40,678 nucleotides of DNA from Nocardia brasiliensis IFM 10847 (GTDB lineage Bacteria; Actinomycetota; Actinomycetes; Mycobacteriales; Mycobacteriaceae). A model generated the notes under the pieces. The model worked only from the letters and a program-made list of their open reading frames with translations. It was not told the DNA's origin and made no database searches. The stretch lies in assembly GCF_000710915.1 (NCBI RefSeq), contig NZ_BAUA01000184.1, forward strand, positions 1 to 40,678, in the 5' to 3' direction. The first letter of the stretch is position 1; every line of letters starts with the position of its first letter. Position numbers and translations under genes: made by a program. Of the stretch, positions 24,676 to 33,233 are shown piece after piece.

Positions 24676-25344
24676 ATGCGTATTGCGGCACTGGTTGCCC
24701 TTGTTTTGGCGCTCAGCGCCTGCTCCCAGTCCACCACCGGCCGCCCTCAGGCGGCCGAGGACCATCCGCCGGCGAAGACGACCACCGCCGCGCCTTCCCC
24801 GACCGCCTCCAGTCGCGAGGGGCAACTGAAGGAGCGCATCGCCTGGGTACGGGCGGGCAGCGCCGCCGACGTCGGCCAGTATCGCTCCGTCACCACCGAG
24901 GGCAGGCCTGCCACCGCACTGAACGGCGATATCGCCTTCACCAGCCCGTCCGGCAAGATCAGTTGCATCACCGGGACCGAGTACGGGATCGACGGACTCA
25001 ACTGTGTCGTCAAACTGAAGAGCCCGATACCGAAGCCCGGCGAAGGTTTCGGCAACTGGGACGGCGGCTACGTCAACTACACCGGTACGAAACTGACAGT
25101 CGGCCAATTCCGCGGCGACCCTGGTCTTTTCATCAACGGCAACGGCCAGACGCTGCCCTACGACAGCACCCTGACCTTCGACGACTACACCTGCCGCATC
25201 GCGACGAGCGGCCTCACCTGCGTCAACCCGACCGACCGCAGCGGCGTACAGATGAGCGACGACGGCATCGTCGCGCTGGGCTGTCTGCGGGAAGTCCCCG
25301 CAGCGCAACGCGAAAGCTCGGTCGGCCAAGCCTTCGGCTGCTGA
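24676..25344 (+). CDS. lipoprotein of unknown function
   Basis: This 222-aa exported lipoprotein has the lipobox ALSAC at residues 12-16, followed by a Thr/Pro/Ala-rich linker to about residue 45 and a globular domain. The domain contains several Cys residues (SCITG, NCVVK, TCRIA, TCVNP, GCLRE and the C-terminal Cys), suggesting disulphides outside the cell. A similar domain is frequent in nocardial and mycobacterial surface lipoproteins, but I cannot name a function. Confidence 0.8.
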   Translation: MRIAALVALVLALSACSQSTTGRPQAAEDHPPAKTTTAAPSPTASSREGQLKERIAWVRAGSAADVGQYRSVTTEGRPATALNGDIAFTSPSGKISCITGTEYGIDGLNCVVKLKSPIPKPGEGFGNWDGGYVNYTGTKLTVGQFRGDPGLFINGNGQTLPYDSTLTFDDYTCRIATSGLTCVNPTDRSGVQMSDDGIVALGCLREVPAAQRESSVGQAFGC

Positions 25345-25410
25345 ACCACGCCGCGGTCCGCTGACCGAACCACCCTGCCCATTCCCCCGCTGGCCCCGAC
25401 CCGGCGGGGT

Positions 25411-25416
25411 TAGGGT
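25411..25416 (+). promoter_or_regulatory. -10 box of the DUF4232 lipoprotein gene, predicted leaderless
   Basis: TAGGGT ends 6 nt before the ATG at 25423, and no Shine-Dalgarno sequence is present. Confidence 0.5.
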
Positions 25417-25422
25417 GGCGGC

Positions 25423-26013
25423 ATGCGTGGCACCGCATTGGCCCTCCTCGCTGTGGCTCTGCCCCTGACCGCGTGCGGAGCCGATACGCCGGACCGATCC
25501 GGCGCTGCCACCACGCCATCGGCCTCCGCCACGACGCTGCCCCCACCGCCGGCCAGCAGCCCCGCCCCGCCGCTCACGACCGCGCCCGAAGGCATATCAT
25601 CCTGCGCCGCAAAAGATCTCACGGTCACGGCGGGCACGCCGGAAGGCGCCACAGGCCACGTCTACCTTTCCCTGCGCTTCACCAACACAGGCACCGTCCC
25701 CTGCTCCCTCACCGGCTACCCCACCGTCTCACTGGCCGCAGGCACACCCCCGACCCCCGTCGGTCCCCCTGCCGAACCAGACACCGAAAGCACTCTCCCA
25801 CAACCGCTCACCCTCTCTCCCGGCTCAACCGCCGCCTCCACGCTCCGCTACACCCAGGCGGGCAACTTCGAATGCGACCGAGCCCCCACCACCCACCTAC
25901 TCGTCGCCCCGCCCAACGCCCCCGTCCCCCACCCGTTCCCCTTCACCGCCACCGCCTGCACCAACCCCGCCTACCTCCTCCTCCGCCTGACCCACCTCGC
26001 CCCGGCCCCCTGA
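25423..26013 (+). CDS. DUF4232-type lipoprotein
   Basis: This 196-aa exported lipoprotein has the lipobox PLTAC (Cys18), a long Pro/Ser/Ala-rich linker (about 25-57), then a DUF4232-like beta domain with CAAKDLTV, LSLRFTNTGTVPCSLTGYP and a C-terminal Cys in TATACTNP. The domain is common in actinobacterial surface proteins and its role is unknown. Confidence 0.82.
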   Translation: MRGTALALLAVALPLTACGADTPDRSGAATTPSASATTLPPPPASSPAPPLTTAPEGISSCAAKDLTVTAGTPEGATGHVYLSLRFTNTGTVPCSLTGYPTVSLAAGTPPTPVGPPAEPDTESTLPQPLTLSPGSTAASTLRYTQAGNFECDRAPTTHLLVAPPNAPVPHPFPFTATACTNPAYLLLRLTHLAPAP

Positions 26014-26032
26014 CCGACCCGGAAGGACGACC

Positions 26033-26287
26033 ATCAACGTCGACATACGCGCACTTCAGGAAGATTTGCACCGTTACCTCGCGAAAGTCCGCGCTGGGCA
26101 AACACTCACCGTCACCGACGACGGGCACTCGATTGCCCACACAGGCCCAGTTCATCCCCGCTCCAACTCGGACCAGCCGCGCTCCGAAGCCCGCATCCGG
26201 CCTGCGCGAGCACCCAAGCTCCGCGCACCAGAACCGGTCAGTTGTCACGGCTCGGTAAGCGACCTGATCGAGGACCAGCGACGCTAG
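26033..26287 (+). pseudogene. Phd/YefM-type antitoxin remnant without a standard start codon
   Basis: The reading frame INVDIRALQEDLHRYLAKVR then AGQTLTVTDDGHSIA is a clear Phd/YefM antitoxin N-terminal domain, and the tail GSVSDLIEDQRR matches antitoxins paired with VapC toxins. No ATG or GTG begins the domain. The codon at the proper 6-nt distance from GGAAGG is ATC (26033), and a TTG at 26066 would cut off the first strand. No VapC gene follows. I read this as a decayed antitoxin, or one using a rare ATC start. Confidence 0.55.
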
Positions 26288-26320
26288 TCGGCAGTTCAAC
26301 CGTGCATACGGGTAGCGATG

Positions 26321-26673
26321 TCAGTCAGTGGCTTTCGGGTGCCCGGTGCCCGCATAGACGATCCACACGGTGCGTTGGTCATCATCGATGAGTTACCAGA
26401 TTCGGCCGCTGCCCGTGACCTTGTATTGCCAACGCTCCAGCGGGATACCTTTCCAGGTCGCAGAGCCGAGCCCGCCTTTGAGCCGATGCCGGCGGTCCGG
26501 GTTGGCCTTCGCTCTCGGGTCGGCTCTGATCACGTCGTAGGCTCGGCGCAGATTGCCTGGGCCTGGGCAGCCAACTGTTCCCACCCCTGGCAGGATTCGC
26601 TTGTCGCCAAACGAATTTCGAATTCACCGCCGATTGCAGGGGGCGCGGCGCGGTCACCGCGTTTGGGGCTCAC
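26321..26673 (-). pseudogene. RelE/YoeB-like toxin, broken by a frameshift and an in-frame stop
   Basis: Translating from the GTG at 26673 gives GEFEIRLATSESCQGWEQLA, a typical toxin N-terminus. The frame then shifts at a run of three C residues (minus strand, 26559-26561): restoring one C would join AQA to PGNLRRAYDVIRADPRAKA and RHRLKGGLGSATWKG. A TAA at 26395-26393 interrupts after SGRIW where relatives have Tyr, and LIDDDQRTVWIVYAGTGH continues to a TGA at 26321. The GTG overlaps the upstream antitoxin stop (GTGA). Two independent lesions mean the toxin is inactive. Confidence 0.8.
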
Positions 26674-27152
26674 AGGTCGGACTCGGACTCGTCGGGGACC
26701 GGGGCCGGGCCGAAGTCACCTTCCGGCTCCTTGACGACCAGTTCGAGCAGTGCGGGATCAGCATAGATCTCCGCGGTGTGCCGCCACTGCGTCAGCAAGG
26801 ACGCGATGGGGGCGAGGTTTTCCAGAGCTGCGGCACCCTGCGCTACCGCGACAAGTTCCCGTAAGAACTGGTCCATGTCCGCATCGGGCAGGAATGCCAC
26901 CCAGGGAACAGCGTCCGGCAGCACATCACGCACCGCCTCTGCACCGACCCGGCGGACCAATCCGGCCAGCAGACGCGCGGTGAAATCGACGACGGCACCC
27001 TCGGCGTCGAGCTGCTCGACCCGCATCAGCGCGAGGTCGCCCGCGTCCCGACGGCGCAGACGCACAGCCCGGACCTGATCCAGCAGCCCAGCCGTCACGG
27101 CGGGCTTGTGTAGCAGTTCACTGAAGGGAACAACGTCATACGCCGCACTCAT
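26670..27152 (-). CDS. antitoxin-like protein paired with the broken toxin
   Basis: The 160-aa product starts MSAAYDVVPFSELLHKPAVT, resembling the Phd-like N-terminus of antitoxins found beside RelE-like toxins in Nocardia and mycobacteria, followed by an alpha-helical region (LAPIASLLTQWRHTAEIYAD). It appears intact while its coupled toxin is broken. A TAGTGT -10 box ends 7 nt before the ATG, and a palindrome lies upstream for autoregulation. The family assignment is from general resemblance plus position. Confidence 0.7.
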   Translation of the reverse strand: MSAAYDVVPFSELLHKPAVTAGLLDQVRAVRLRRRDAGDLALMRVEQLDAEGAVVDFTARLLAGLVRRVGAEAVRDVLPDAVPWVAFLPDADMDQFLRELVAVAQGAAALENLAPIASLLTQWRHTAEIYADPALLELVVKEPEGDFGPAPVPDESESDL

Positions 27153-27159
27153 AACATCC

Positions 27160-27183
27160 ACACTACCTCGGATGTTCGCGAAC
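27160..27183 (-). promoter_or_regulatory. antitoxin promoter and palindromic operator
   Basis: TAGTGT (minus strand, 27165-27160) lies 7 nt before the ATG, so the mRNA is probably leaderless. A perfect 10-bp palindrome GTTCGCGAAC at 27174-27183 sits just upstream of it, a fit place for antitoxin autorepression. It resembles but does not match the actinobacterial LexA box. Confidence 0.5.
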
Positions 27184-27208
27184 GTCTGCCGACCCACCCC
27201 CCGAAACG

Positions 27209-27245
27209 CCGAACGGCGCCGCTCCGGAGGAGCGACGCCGTTCGG
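27209..27245 (-). terminator. terminator hairpin of the str operon, after tuf
   Basis: Perfect 10-bp arms (27209-27218 with 27236-27245) enclose a second inner stem (GCTCC-GGA-GGAGC), forming a long stable hairpin 18 nt beyond the tuf stop. On the minus strand it is followed by CGTTTCGG, with only a short T-run. Confidence 0.8.
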
Positions 27246-27262
27246 GTCAGCGATTCAGGGAA

Positions 27263-28453
27263 TCACTTGATGATCTTCGTGACGCGACCGGCGCCGACGG
27301 TGCGGCCACCCTCGCGGATCGCGAAGCGCAGACCCTCGTCCATGGCGACCGGCTGGATCAGCTTGACGGACATCTCGGTGTTGTCACCGGGCATGACCAT
27401 CTCGGTGCCCTCGGGCAGGGTCACAACGCCCGTCACGTCAGTCGTACGGAAGTAGAACTGCGGACGGTAGTTGTTGAAGAACGGGGTGTGGCGGCCACCC
27501 TCGTCCTTCGACAGGATGTACGCCTGGCCCTCGAACTCGGTGTGCGGGGTGGTGGTGCCCGGCTTCACGACGACCTGGCCACGCTCGACATCTTCGCGCT
27601 TGATACCACGAACGAGCAGACCGACGTTGTCGCCCGCCTGGCCCTGATCGAGCAGCTTGCGGAACATCTCGATACCGGTGACGGTGGTCTTGGTGCTCTT
27701 CTCGCGGATGCCGACGATCTCGACTTCCTCGTTCACGTTGATGATGCCGCGCTCGACACGACCGGTGACGACGGTGCCACGACCGGTGATGGTGAACACG
27801 TCCTCGACGGGCATGAGGAACGGCTTCTCGGTCTCACGGACCGGGTCCGGGATCGACTCGTCGACGGCGTTCATCAGTTCCAGAACCGACTCGGTCCACT
27901 TCGGGTCGCCCTCGAGCGCCTTCAGACCGGAGACGCGCACGACCGGCGCGTCCTCGTCGAATTCCTGGGCGGCCAGCAGTTCGCGGACCTCCATCTCGAC
28001 GAGCTCGAGGATTTCCTCGTCGTCGACCATGTCCGACTTGTTCAGCGCGACCAGGATGTAGGGCACGCCGACCTGACGGGCGAGCAGCACGTGCTCACGC
28101 GTCTGGGGCATCGGGCCGTCGGTGGCGGCGACCACGAGGATGGCACCGTCCATCTGCGCCGCACCGGTGATCATGTTCTTGATGTAGTCGGCGTGACCCG
28201 GCGCGTCGACGTGCGCGTAGTGGCGCTTTTCCGTCTGGTATTCGACGTGGGAGATGTTGATCGTGATACCACGAGCCTTCTCCTCCGGCGCCTTGTCGAT
28301 CTGATCGAAGGCAAAGCTCTCGTTCAGATCCGGGTACTTGTCAGCCAGCACCTTCGTGATCGCTGCGGTCAGCGTGGTCTTGCCGTGGTCGACGTGACCG
28401 ATGGTGCCGATGTTGACGTGCGGCTTCGTCCGCTCGAACTTCGCCTTCGCCAC
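27263..28453 (-). CDS. tuf: translation elongation factor Tu
   Basis: At 396 aa the length is normal. GTPase motifs are GHVDHGKTT (G1), DAPGHADY (G3), NKSD (G4) and SGLKAL (G5), followed by domains 2 and 3. EF-Tu delivers aminoacyl-tRNA to the ribosome. The start is GTG at 28453 with AGGAGG ten nt upstream. It is the last gene of rpsL-rpsG-fusA-tuf, 116 nt after fusA. DAPGH instead of DCPGH is usual in actinobacteria. Confidence 0.98.
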   Translation of the reverse strand: MAKAKFERTKPHVNIGTIGHVDHGKTTLTAAITKVLADKYPDLNESFAFDQIDKAPEEKARGITINISHVEYQTEKRHYAHVDAPGHADYIKNMITGAAQMDGAILVVAATDGPMPQTREHVLLARQVGVPYILVALNKSDMVDDEEILELVEMEVRELLAAQEFDEDAPVVRVSGLKALEGDPKWTESVLELMNAVDESIPDPVRETEKPFLMPVEDVFTITGRGTVVTGRVERGIINVNEEVEIVGIREKSTKTTVTGIEMFRKLLDQGQAGDNVGLLVRGIKREDVERGQVVVKPGTTTPHTEFEGQAYILSKDEGGRHTPFFNNYRPQFYFRTTDVTGVVTLPEGTEMVMPGDNTEMSVKLIQPVAMDEGLRFAIREGGRTVGAGRVTKIIK

Positions 28454-28533
28454 TGTGGTGTCCTCCTGGACTTGTTGGTGCGTGCAGTTGCAGCAGTGCG
28501 GTTATTACTTGGGGTCGTGCTGACTCCCGGCCA

Positions 28534-28562
28534 TTGGGGGCAAGTCTTGCACCTGCCCCCAA
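28534..28562 (-). other. intercistronic hairpin between fusA and tuf
   Basis: TTGGGGGCA (minus strand) pairs with TGCCCCCAA over a 9-bp stem and 11-nt loop (28534-28542 with 28554-28562), beginning 7 nt after the fusA stop. There is no T-run. It may protect or process the mRNA, or partly attenuate transcription. Confidence 0.5.
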
Positions 28563-28569
28563 CGAGGTC

Positions 28570-30672
28570 TTACTCGCCGGTCGCCTTGGCGATGATCTCC
28601 TTCGACACGTTGGCCGGAACCTCCGCGTACGAGTTGAACACCATGGAGTAGTTCGCCCGGCCCTGGGTCTTCGACCGCAGGTCACCGATGTAACCGAACA
28701 TCTCCGAGAGCGGAACCAGCGCCTTGACGACACGGGCACCACTGCGTTCCTCCATGGCCTGGATCTGGCCACGGCGGGAGTTCAGGTCGCCGATCACTTC
28801 GCCCATGTAGTCCTCGGGCGTGATGACCTCGACCGCCATCAGCGGTTCGAGAATCACCGGACCGGCTTTACGAGCCGCTTCCTTCAGGGCCTGCGAGCCG
28901 GCGATCTTGAACGCCATTTCCGAAGAGTCGACGTCGTGGTAAGCGCCGTCGAGCAGGATGACCTTCAGGTTCACCAGCGGGTAGCCCGCGAGCACACCGT
29001 ACTGCATGGCGTCCTGCGCACCGGCGTCCACCGAAGGGATGTACTCGCGCGGAACGCGACCACCCGAGACCTTGTTCTCGAACTCGTAGGTCGCGCCGTC
29101 CTCGCCGACGAACGGCTCGAGGGCGATGATGACCTTCGCGAACTGGCCGGAGCCACCCGTCTGCTTCTTGTGGGTGAACTCGAGCTTCTCGACCTTCTTG
29201 GTGATCGTCTCGCGGTAGGCCACCTGCGGCTTGCCGACGTTCGCCTCGACCTTGAACTCGCGACGCATGCGGTCGACGAGGATGTCGAGGTGGAGCTCGC
29301 CCATACCGCCGATGACGGTCTGGCCGGTCTCCTGGTCGAGCTTGACCGAGAAGGTCGGGTCCTCTTCCGACAGACGCTGGATCGCGGTGCCCAGCTTCTC
29401 CTGGTCGGACTTGGTCTTCGGCTCGATGGAGACCTCGATGACCGGGTCCGGGAAGGTCATGGACTCGAGCACGATCTGGTTCTGCGGATCGCAGAGGGTG
29501 TCACCGGTGGTGGTGTCCTTCAGGCCGATGACCGCGTAGATGTGGCCGGCCATGGCCTCGCCGACCGGGTTCTCCTTGTTGGAGTGCATCTGGAACAGCT
29601 TGCCCAGACGCTCCTTCTTACCCTTGGTCGAGTTGATGACCTGGGCGCCGGAGTCGACCTTGCCGGAGTACACGCGGACGTAGGTCAGCTTGCCGAAGAA
29701 GGGGTGCACGGCGATCTTGAACGCCAGCGCCGCGAACGGCTCCGAGGTGTTCGCGTCGCGGTGGATGACCTCGTCTTCCTTGTTCGGCACGTGACCGTCG
29801 GTGCCGCCGTCGTCCAGCGGAGTCGGCAGGTAGTCGATCACCGCGTCGAGCATGGGCTGCACGCCCTTGTTCTTGAACGCGGAGCCACACAGGATCGGGT
29901 ACAGCTCGGAGTTGACCGTCATCTTGCGGATGGCGCCCTTGATCTCCTCGATCGTGAGCTCCTCGCCGCCGAAGAACTTCTCGAGCAGCGCCTCGTCGGA
30001 CTCGGCGACGGTCTCCAGCAGTTCCTGACGGTACTGCTCGGCCTTCTCCTTGAGATCGGCCGGGATCTCCTCGACCTCGTACTTCTCGCCGAGCTTGGTC
30101 TCGCCCTTCCAGACCTTGGCGTTCATCTCGACCAGGTCGACGATGCCCTCGAAGGTGTCCTCCGCGCCGATCGGCAGCTGGATGACCAGCGGCTTGGCAC
30201 CGAGGCGGTCCTTGATGGTCTGCACGGTGAAGTAGAAGTCCGCGCCGAGCTTGTCCATCTTGTTGACGAAGCAGATTCGCGGCACGTCGTACTTGTCGGC
30301 CTGACGCCACACCTGCTCGGACTGCGGCTCGACGCCTTCCTTGCCGTCGAACACCGCAACGGCGCCGTCGAGCACGCGCAGCGACCGCTCCACCTCGACG
30401 GTGAAGTCGACGTGCCCGGGGGTGTCGATGATGTTGATCTGGTTGTCGTTCCAGAAGCACGTGGTAGCCGCGGAGGTGATGGTGATACCACGCTCCTGCT
30501 CCTGCTCCATCCAGTCCATCGTGGCCGCGCCGTCGTGGACCTCACCGATCTTGTAGGTGATACCGGTGTAGAAGAGGATGCGTTCAGTTGTGGTCGTCTT
30601 GCCCGCATCAATGTGGGCCATGATGCCGATGTTGCGGACCTTGTTCAGGTCGGTGAGCACGTCCTGTGCCAC
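28570..30672 (-). CDS. fusA: translation elongation factor G
   Basis: This 700-aa five-domain translocase has GTPase motifs AHIDAGKTT, DTPGHVDF and NKMDKLG. EF-G drives ribosomal translocation and, with RRF, ribosome recycling. The start is GTG at 30672 with GGGGAAG upstream; the protein begins MAQDVLTDLNKVRNIGIMAH. It lies between rpsG (138 nt upstream) and tuf in the conserved str order. No obvious truncation. Confidence 0.98.
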   Translation of the reverse strand: MAQDVLTDLNKVRNIGIMAHIDAGKTTTTERILFYTGITYKIGEVHDGAATMDWMEQEQERGITITSAATTCFWNDNQINIIDTPGHVDFTVEVERSLRVLDGAVAVFDGKEGVEPQSEQVWRQADKYDVPRICFVNKMDKLGADFYFTVQTIKDRLGAKPLVIQLPIGAEDTFEGIVDLVEMNAKVWKGETKLGEKYEVEEIPADLKEKAEQYRQELLETVAESDEALLEKFFGGEELTIEEIKGAIRKMTVNSELYPILCGSAFKNKGVQPMLDAVIDYLPTPLDDGGTDGHVPNKEDEVIHRDANTSEPFAALAFKIAVHPFFGKLTYVRVYSGKVDSGAQVINSTKGKKERLGKLFQMHSNKENPVGEAMAGHIYAVIGLKDTTTGDTLCDPQNQIVLESMTFPDPVIEVSIEPKTKSDQEKLGTAIQRLSEEDPTFSVKLDQETGQTVIGGMGELHLDILVDRMRREFKVEANVGKPQVAYRETITKKVEKLEFTHKKQTGGSGQFAKVIIALEPFVGEDGATYEFENKVSGGRVPREYIPSVDAGAQDAMQYGVLAGYPLVNLKVILLDGAYHDVDSSEMAFKIAGSQALKEAARKAGPVILEPLMAVEVITPEDYMGEVIGDLNSRRGQIQAMEERSGARVVKALVPLSEMFGYIGDLRSKTQGRANYSMVFNSYAEVPANVSKEIIAKATGE

Positions 30673-30711
30673 GGAAATCTTCCCCGCTCGTAGCTAGTTG
30701 GGATTTTCGGG

Positions 30712-30729
30712 GACGACCCTGTGGTCGTC
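30712..30729 (-). other. hairpin in the rpsG-fusA gap
   Basis: Perfect 7-bp arms GACGACC and GGTCGTC with a CTGT tetraloop lie 40 nt before the fusA start. This could regulate fusA translation or processing of the operon mRNA. Confidence 0.4.
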
Positions 30730-30810
30730 ACTATGTCAACGCCGGCAGCGGCAGGTGAGTGCCGCGGCCGGCTGTGCCTCCCGACCCAATAACAACGGGC
30801 CGGGCAGACG

Positions 30811-31281
30811 TCACCAGCGGTAGTGCGCGAAGGCCCGGTTCGACTCGGCCATCTTGTGGGTGTCTTCGCGACGCTTCACGGAGGCACCGAGACCATTGCT
30901 GGCATCGAGCAGCTCGTTGGCGAGACGCTCGACCATGGTCTTCTCGCGACGCGCCCGCGAGAAGTTCACGAGCCAGCGCAGCGCAAGGGTGTTGGCGCGG
31001 CCGGGACGAACCTCGACCGGCACCTGGTAGGTGGCGCCACCGACGCGGCGCGGCTTCACCTCGAGCGACGGCTTGACGTTGTCGAGCGCGCGCTTGAGAG
31101 TGACGACCGGGTCGGTGCCGGTCTTGTCGCGTGCCTGCTCCAGCGCGCCGTAGACGATGCGCTCGGCGGTGGACTTCTTGCCGTCCAGCAGGATCTTGTT
31201 GACCAGCTGAGTGACCAGCGGCGAACCGTAAACCGGGTCGTTGATCAGCGGACGCTTGGGTGCGGGGCCCTTGCGTGGCAT
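30811..31281 (-). CDS. rpsG: 30S ribosomal protein S7
   Basis: This 156-aa protein has the standard S7 length and sequence (MPRKGPAPKRPLINDPVYGS, then LVTQLVNKILLDGKKSTAE). It binds the 3' major domain of 16S rRNA. The ATG at 31281 comes one nt after the rpsL stop, with AGGAG upstream inside the rpsL end, so translation is coupled. S7 is the usual autoregulator of str operons in bacteria. Confidence 0.98.
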   Translation of the reverse strand: MPRKGPAPKRPLINDPVYGSPLVTQLVNKILLDGKKSTAERIVYGALEQARDKTGTDPVVTLKRALDNVKPSLEVKPRRVGGATYQVPVEVRPGRANTLALRWLVNFSRARREKTMVERLANELLDASNGLGASVKRREDTHKMAESNRAFAHYRW

Positions 31282-31282
31282 A

Positions 31283-31657
31283 TCAGCTCTTCTCCTTCTT
31301 GGCGCCGTAACGGCTGCGGGCCTGCTTGCGGTTCTTCACACCCTGGGTGTCGAGGGAGCCGCGGATGATCTTGTAGCGCACACCGGGGAGGTCCTTCACA
31401 CGACCGCCGCGCACGAGCACCATCGAGTGCTCCTGCAGGTTGTGACCCTCGCCGGGGATGTAGGCCGTGACCTCGACCGCGCTGGTCAGGCGAACACGCG
31501 CGACCTTACGCAGCGCGGAGTTCGGCTTCTTCGGGGTCGTGGTGTACACGCGGGTGCACACGCCACGACGCTGCGGGCTCCCCTTGAGGGCCGCGGTCTT
31601 CGTCTTCGCGACCTTGTCGCGGCGACCCTTGCGGACCAGCTGGTTGATCGTTGGCAT
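31283..31657 (-). CDS. rpsL: 30S ribosomal protein S12
   Basis: This 124-aa protein begins MPTINQLVRKGRRDKVAKTK. Residues at the streptomycin-resistance positions are Lys43 (TPKKPNSALRK) and Lys88 (GGRVKDLPG), the drug-susceptible form. The ATG at 31657 is chosen over a longer upstream frame because the S12 N-terminus and AAGGAAA ribosome binding site fit it. First gene of the str operon; its promoter should lie in 31658-31926. Confidence 0.98.
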   Translation of the reverse strand: MPTINQLVRKGRRDKVAKTKTAALKGSPQRRGVCTRVYTTTPKKPNSALRKVARVRLTSAVEVTAYIPGEGHNLQEHSMVLVRGGRVKDLPGVRYKIIRGSLDTQGVKNRKQARSRYGAKKEKS

Positions 31658-31926
31658 AGACCGGCTTTCCTTATTAGTTAACGCGGTGTCTGGAACTTCA
31701 TGTCTGTTAATCGAGCTTTCACCCGCACGTCCAACCACGTTTCTCGCGTCCCGAGGTCGGGCGTGTCGCGCGCGGCGCAGGGCCCGAATTACGGGCACGC
31801 TGGAGGTGTCAGCCGCTTTCGCTGGCCTACGGTCACGCACGAACTTGCCCGCATGCTTCCGGGCACAGCGATCCACGATACTCGTGGCCGCGACACAGGG
31901 TCAAAGCGGGGTGTCTGGAGACCCCG

Positions 31927-32490
31927 TCACCTGGCCAAGTTCAGGGTCAACTCTACGAGTTTCTTCGCGCCCGCGCACGGATCCGGGTGCGCGGATCCCG
32001 GGCGGTAATTGATCCAGAAGCCGATCACGCCCTGATCCGCCGCGCCCGCGCTGACGCCGCAGGAGTCCGGATCGTTGGGCCGCCGGATCTCCAGCGCGCG
32101 CCGGCCGTCGATGGTGGCGTTGGTGGTGGTGTAGCCGAGTTTGTCGTTGGTCGTCTTCTCGTTGTTCAGCGAACCGATCTCGTACCAGTTCAACGTGACC
32201 ATGGCGTTGCCGCCCGGCGCGCCCTGCACGTCCCACATGCAGACCGCCCCGTAGAAGGAGGGCTGCGGGAACGCGTCCTTGGCGCCGACCGCGTCGGCGA
32301 TCTGATCCAGCCGCACCACCTCGCATTCGCGAAGCAACTTGTCGAACTTGGTGTTCACCGGGTCGCCGGTACCGGAACCGGCCGGAAACGCCTCCCCGCT
32401 GATCGTCTGCCCGCAGCCGGTGGCGGTGGCCGCGATGGTCAACACGGTGGCGGCGGTGAGTATTCCCCGCGTCACGTCACGACGATGCAT
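31927..32490 (-). CDS. DUF3558 family lipoprotein
   Basis: The 187-aa product has a signal peptide and lipobox ATGC, then the DUF3558 domain with paired Cys (RECEVV, AVCMWD, DSCGVS, DPCAGA) and the FWINYRPGS motif. The function of the family is unknown; members are cell-envelope lipoproteins of Nocardia and mycobacteria. The start at 32490 has GGGAGGACGG upstream. It follows the next lipoprotein gene by 14 nt, forming a two-gene operon. Confidence 0.88.
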   Translation of the reverse strand: MHRRDVTRGILTAATVLTIAATATGCGQTISGEAFPAGSGTGDPVNTKFDKLLRECEVVRLDQIADAVGAKDAFPQPSFYGAVCMWDVQGAPGGNAMVTLNWYEIGSLNNEKTTNDKLGYTTTNATIDGRRALEIRRPNDPDSCGVSAGAADQGVIGFWINYRPGSAHPDPCAGAKKLVELTLNLAR

Positions 32491-32504
32491 TGCCGTCCTC
32501 CCCG

Positions 32505-33032
32505 TCACTTCAGCCGCTGCACGGTCAGTTCGGCGAGCTTGTGCATCCGATCGCACGGATTGCCGTCCGGAGGAAACGCACCGAACGACATGGACCACTC
32601 GAAGAAGTCGTCATCGAGCTGCACTGCGAGGTCGCAGACCTTGCCGTCCGGCTCCAGTGCCTGCCACCCACTGCGCCCGCCGACGTCGATCACCTGTGGA
32701 TTGCGGCCCTGGGTAGAGACCCAGGCCTTCTCCCTCGCGATCGGACTGCCCCGGTAGGAAGCAAAAGTAACGCTGGGCGAACCATAGCCCGACGACTGCC
32801 AATTGCAGCCGACCGAATTCTTCAGCACCTGGGAAATCTGACCGAGGCGTGCAATGTCACGCACCTCGTCATCGGTGACGTGCCCGCACTCGCCGACGAA
32901 CGGACCGAGCGTGGCCACTTTCGGCGGCGGGCGGAGGGGCGTACCGGCATCGGACGAGTCGCCGCCGGAACCACACGCGGACAACATCAGCACCATGGCC
33001 GTGCCCGTGATGATCGCCGCCGTGATACGCAT
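32505..33032 (-). CDS. DUF3558 family lipoprotein
   Basis: This 175-aa lipoprotein has the lipobox LSAC (Cys20) followed by a DUF3558 domain with the pattern FVGECGHVTDDEVRDIA, NSVGCNWQ, DGKVCDLAV and GNPCDRMHKLAELT. It is a paralogue of its downstream neighbour and is probably co-transcribed with it. The start has a TAGAGT -10 box 7 nt upstream and no ribosome binding site. Confidence 0.88.
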   Translation of the reverse strand: MRITAAIITGTAMVLMLSACGSGGDSSDAGTPLRPPPKVATLGPFVGECGHVTDDEVRDIARLGQISQVLKNSVGCNWQSSGYGSPSVTFASYRGSPIAREKAWVSTQGRNPQVIDVGGRSGWQALEPDGKVCDLAVQLDDDFFEWSMSFGAFPPDGNPCDRMHKLAELTVQRLK

Positions 33033-33039
33033 GCCTGAG

Positions 33040-33045
33040 ACTCTA
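33040..33045 (-). promoter_or_regulatory. -10 box of the DUF3558 operon, predicted leaderless
   Basis: TAGAGT on the minus strand ends 7 nt before the ATG at 33032, without a Shine-Dalgarno sequence. Confidence 0.5.
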
Positions 33046-33233
33046 CCGGCGGGTCCAGGTAGGTGGCCCGGTCCAACTCACCGGCGGACTGCCAAGTCGA
33101 GGAATCGGCATCGCCAGCGACGAGACACAGCCATAAGCTCGCATCAGTTCGCAGCCGGCGCCCGGGGTCATCGCGTGATCAAACGAAACTTGTTCGGATA
33201 CAAGAAGACTCGGCAGGACAGGGGGGATAGTTC

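Noticed and set aside
27174..27183. SOS (LexA) box
   Set aside because: GTTCGCGAAC lacks the CGAAC-4-GTTCG arrangement of the actinobacterial LexA site; antitoxin autoregulation is a better fit.
27488..28651. 387-codon plus-strand frame over tuf
   Set aside because: Antisense shadow of tuf with no family resemblance.
28534..30693. 719-codon plus-strand frame over fusA
   Set aside because: It is an antisense shadow of the highly expressed fusA gene, typical of GC-rich codon use.
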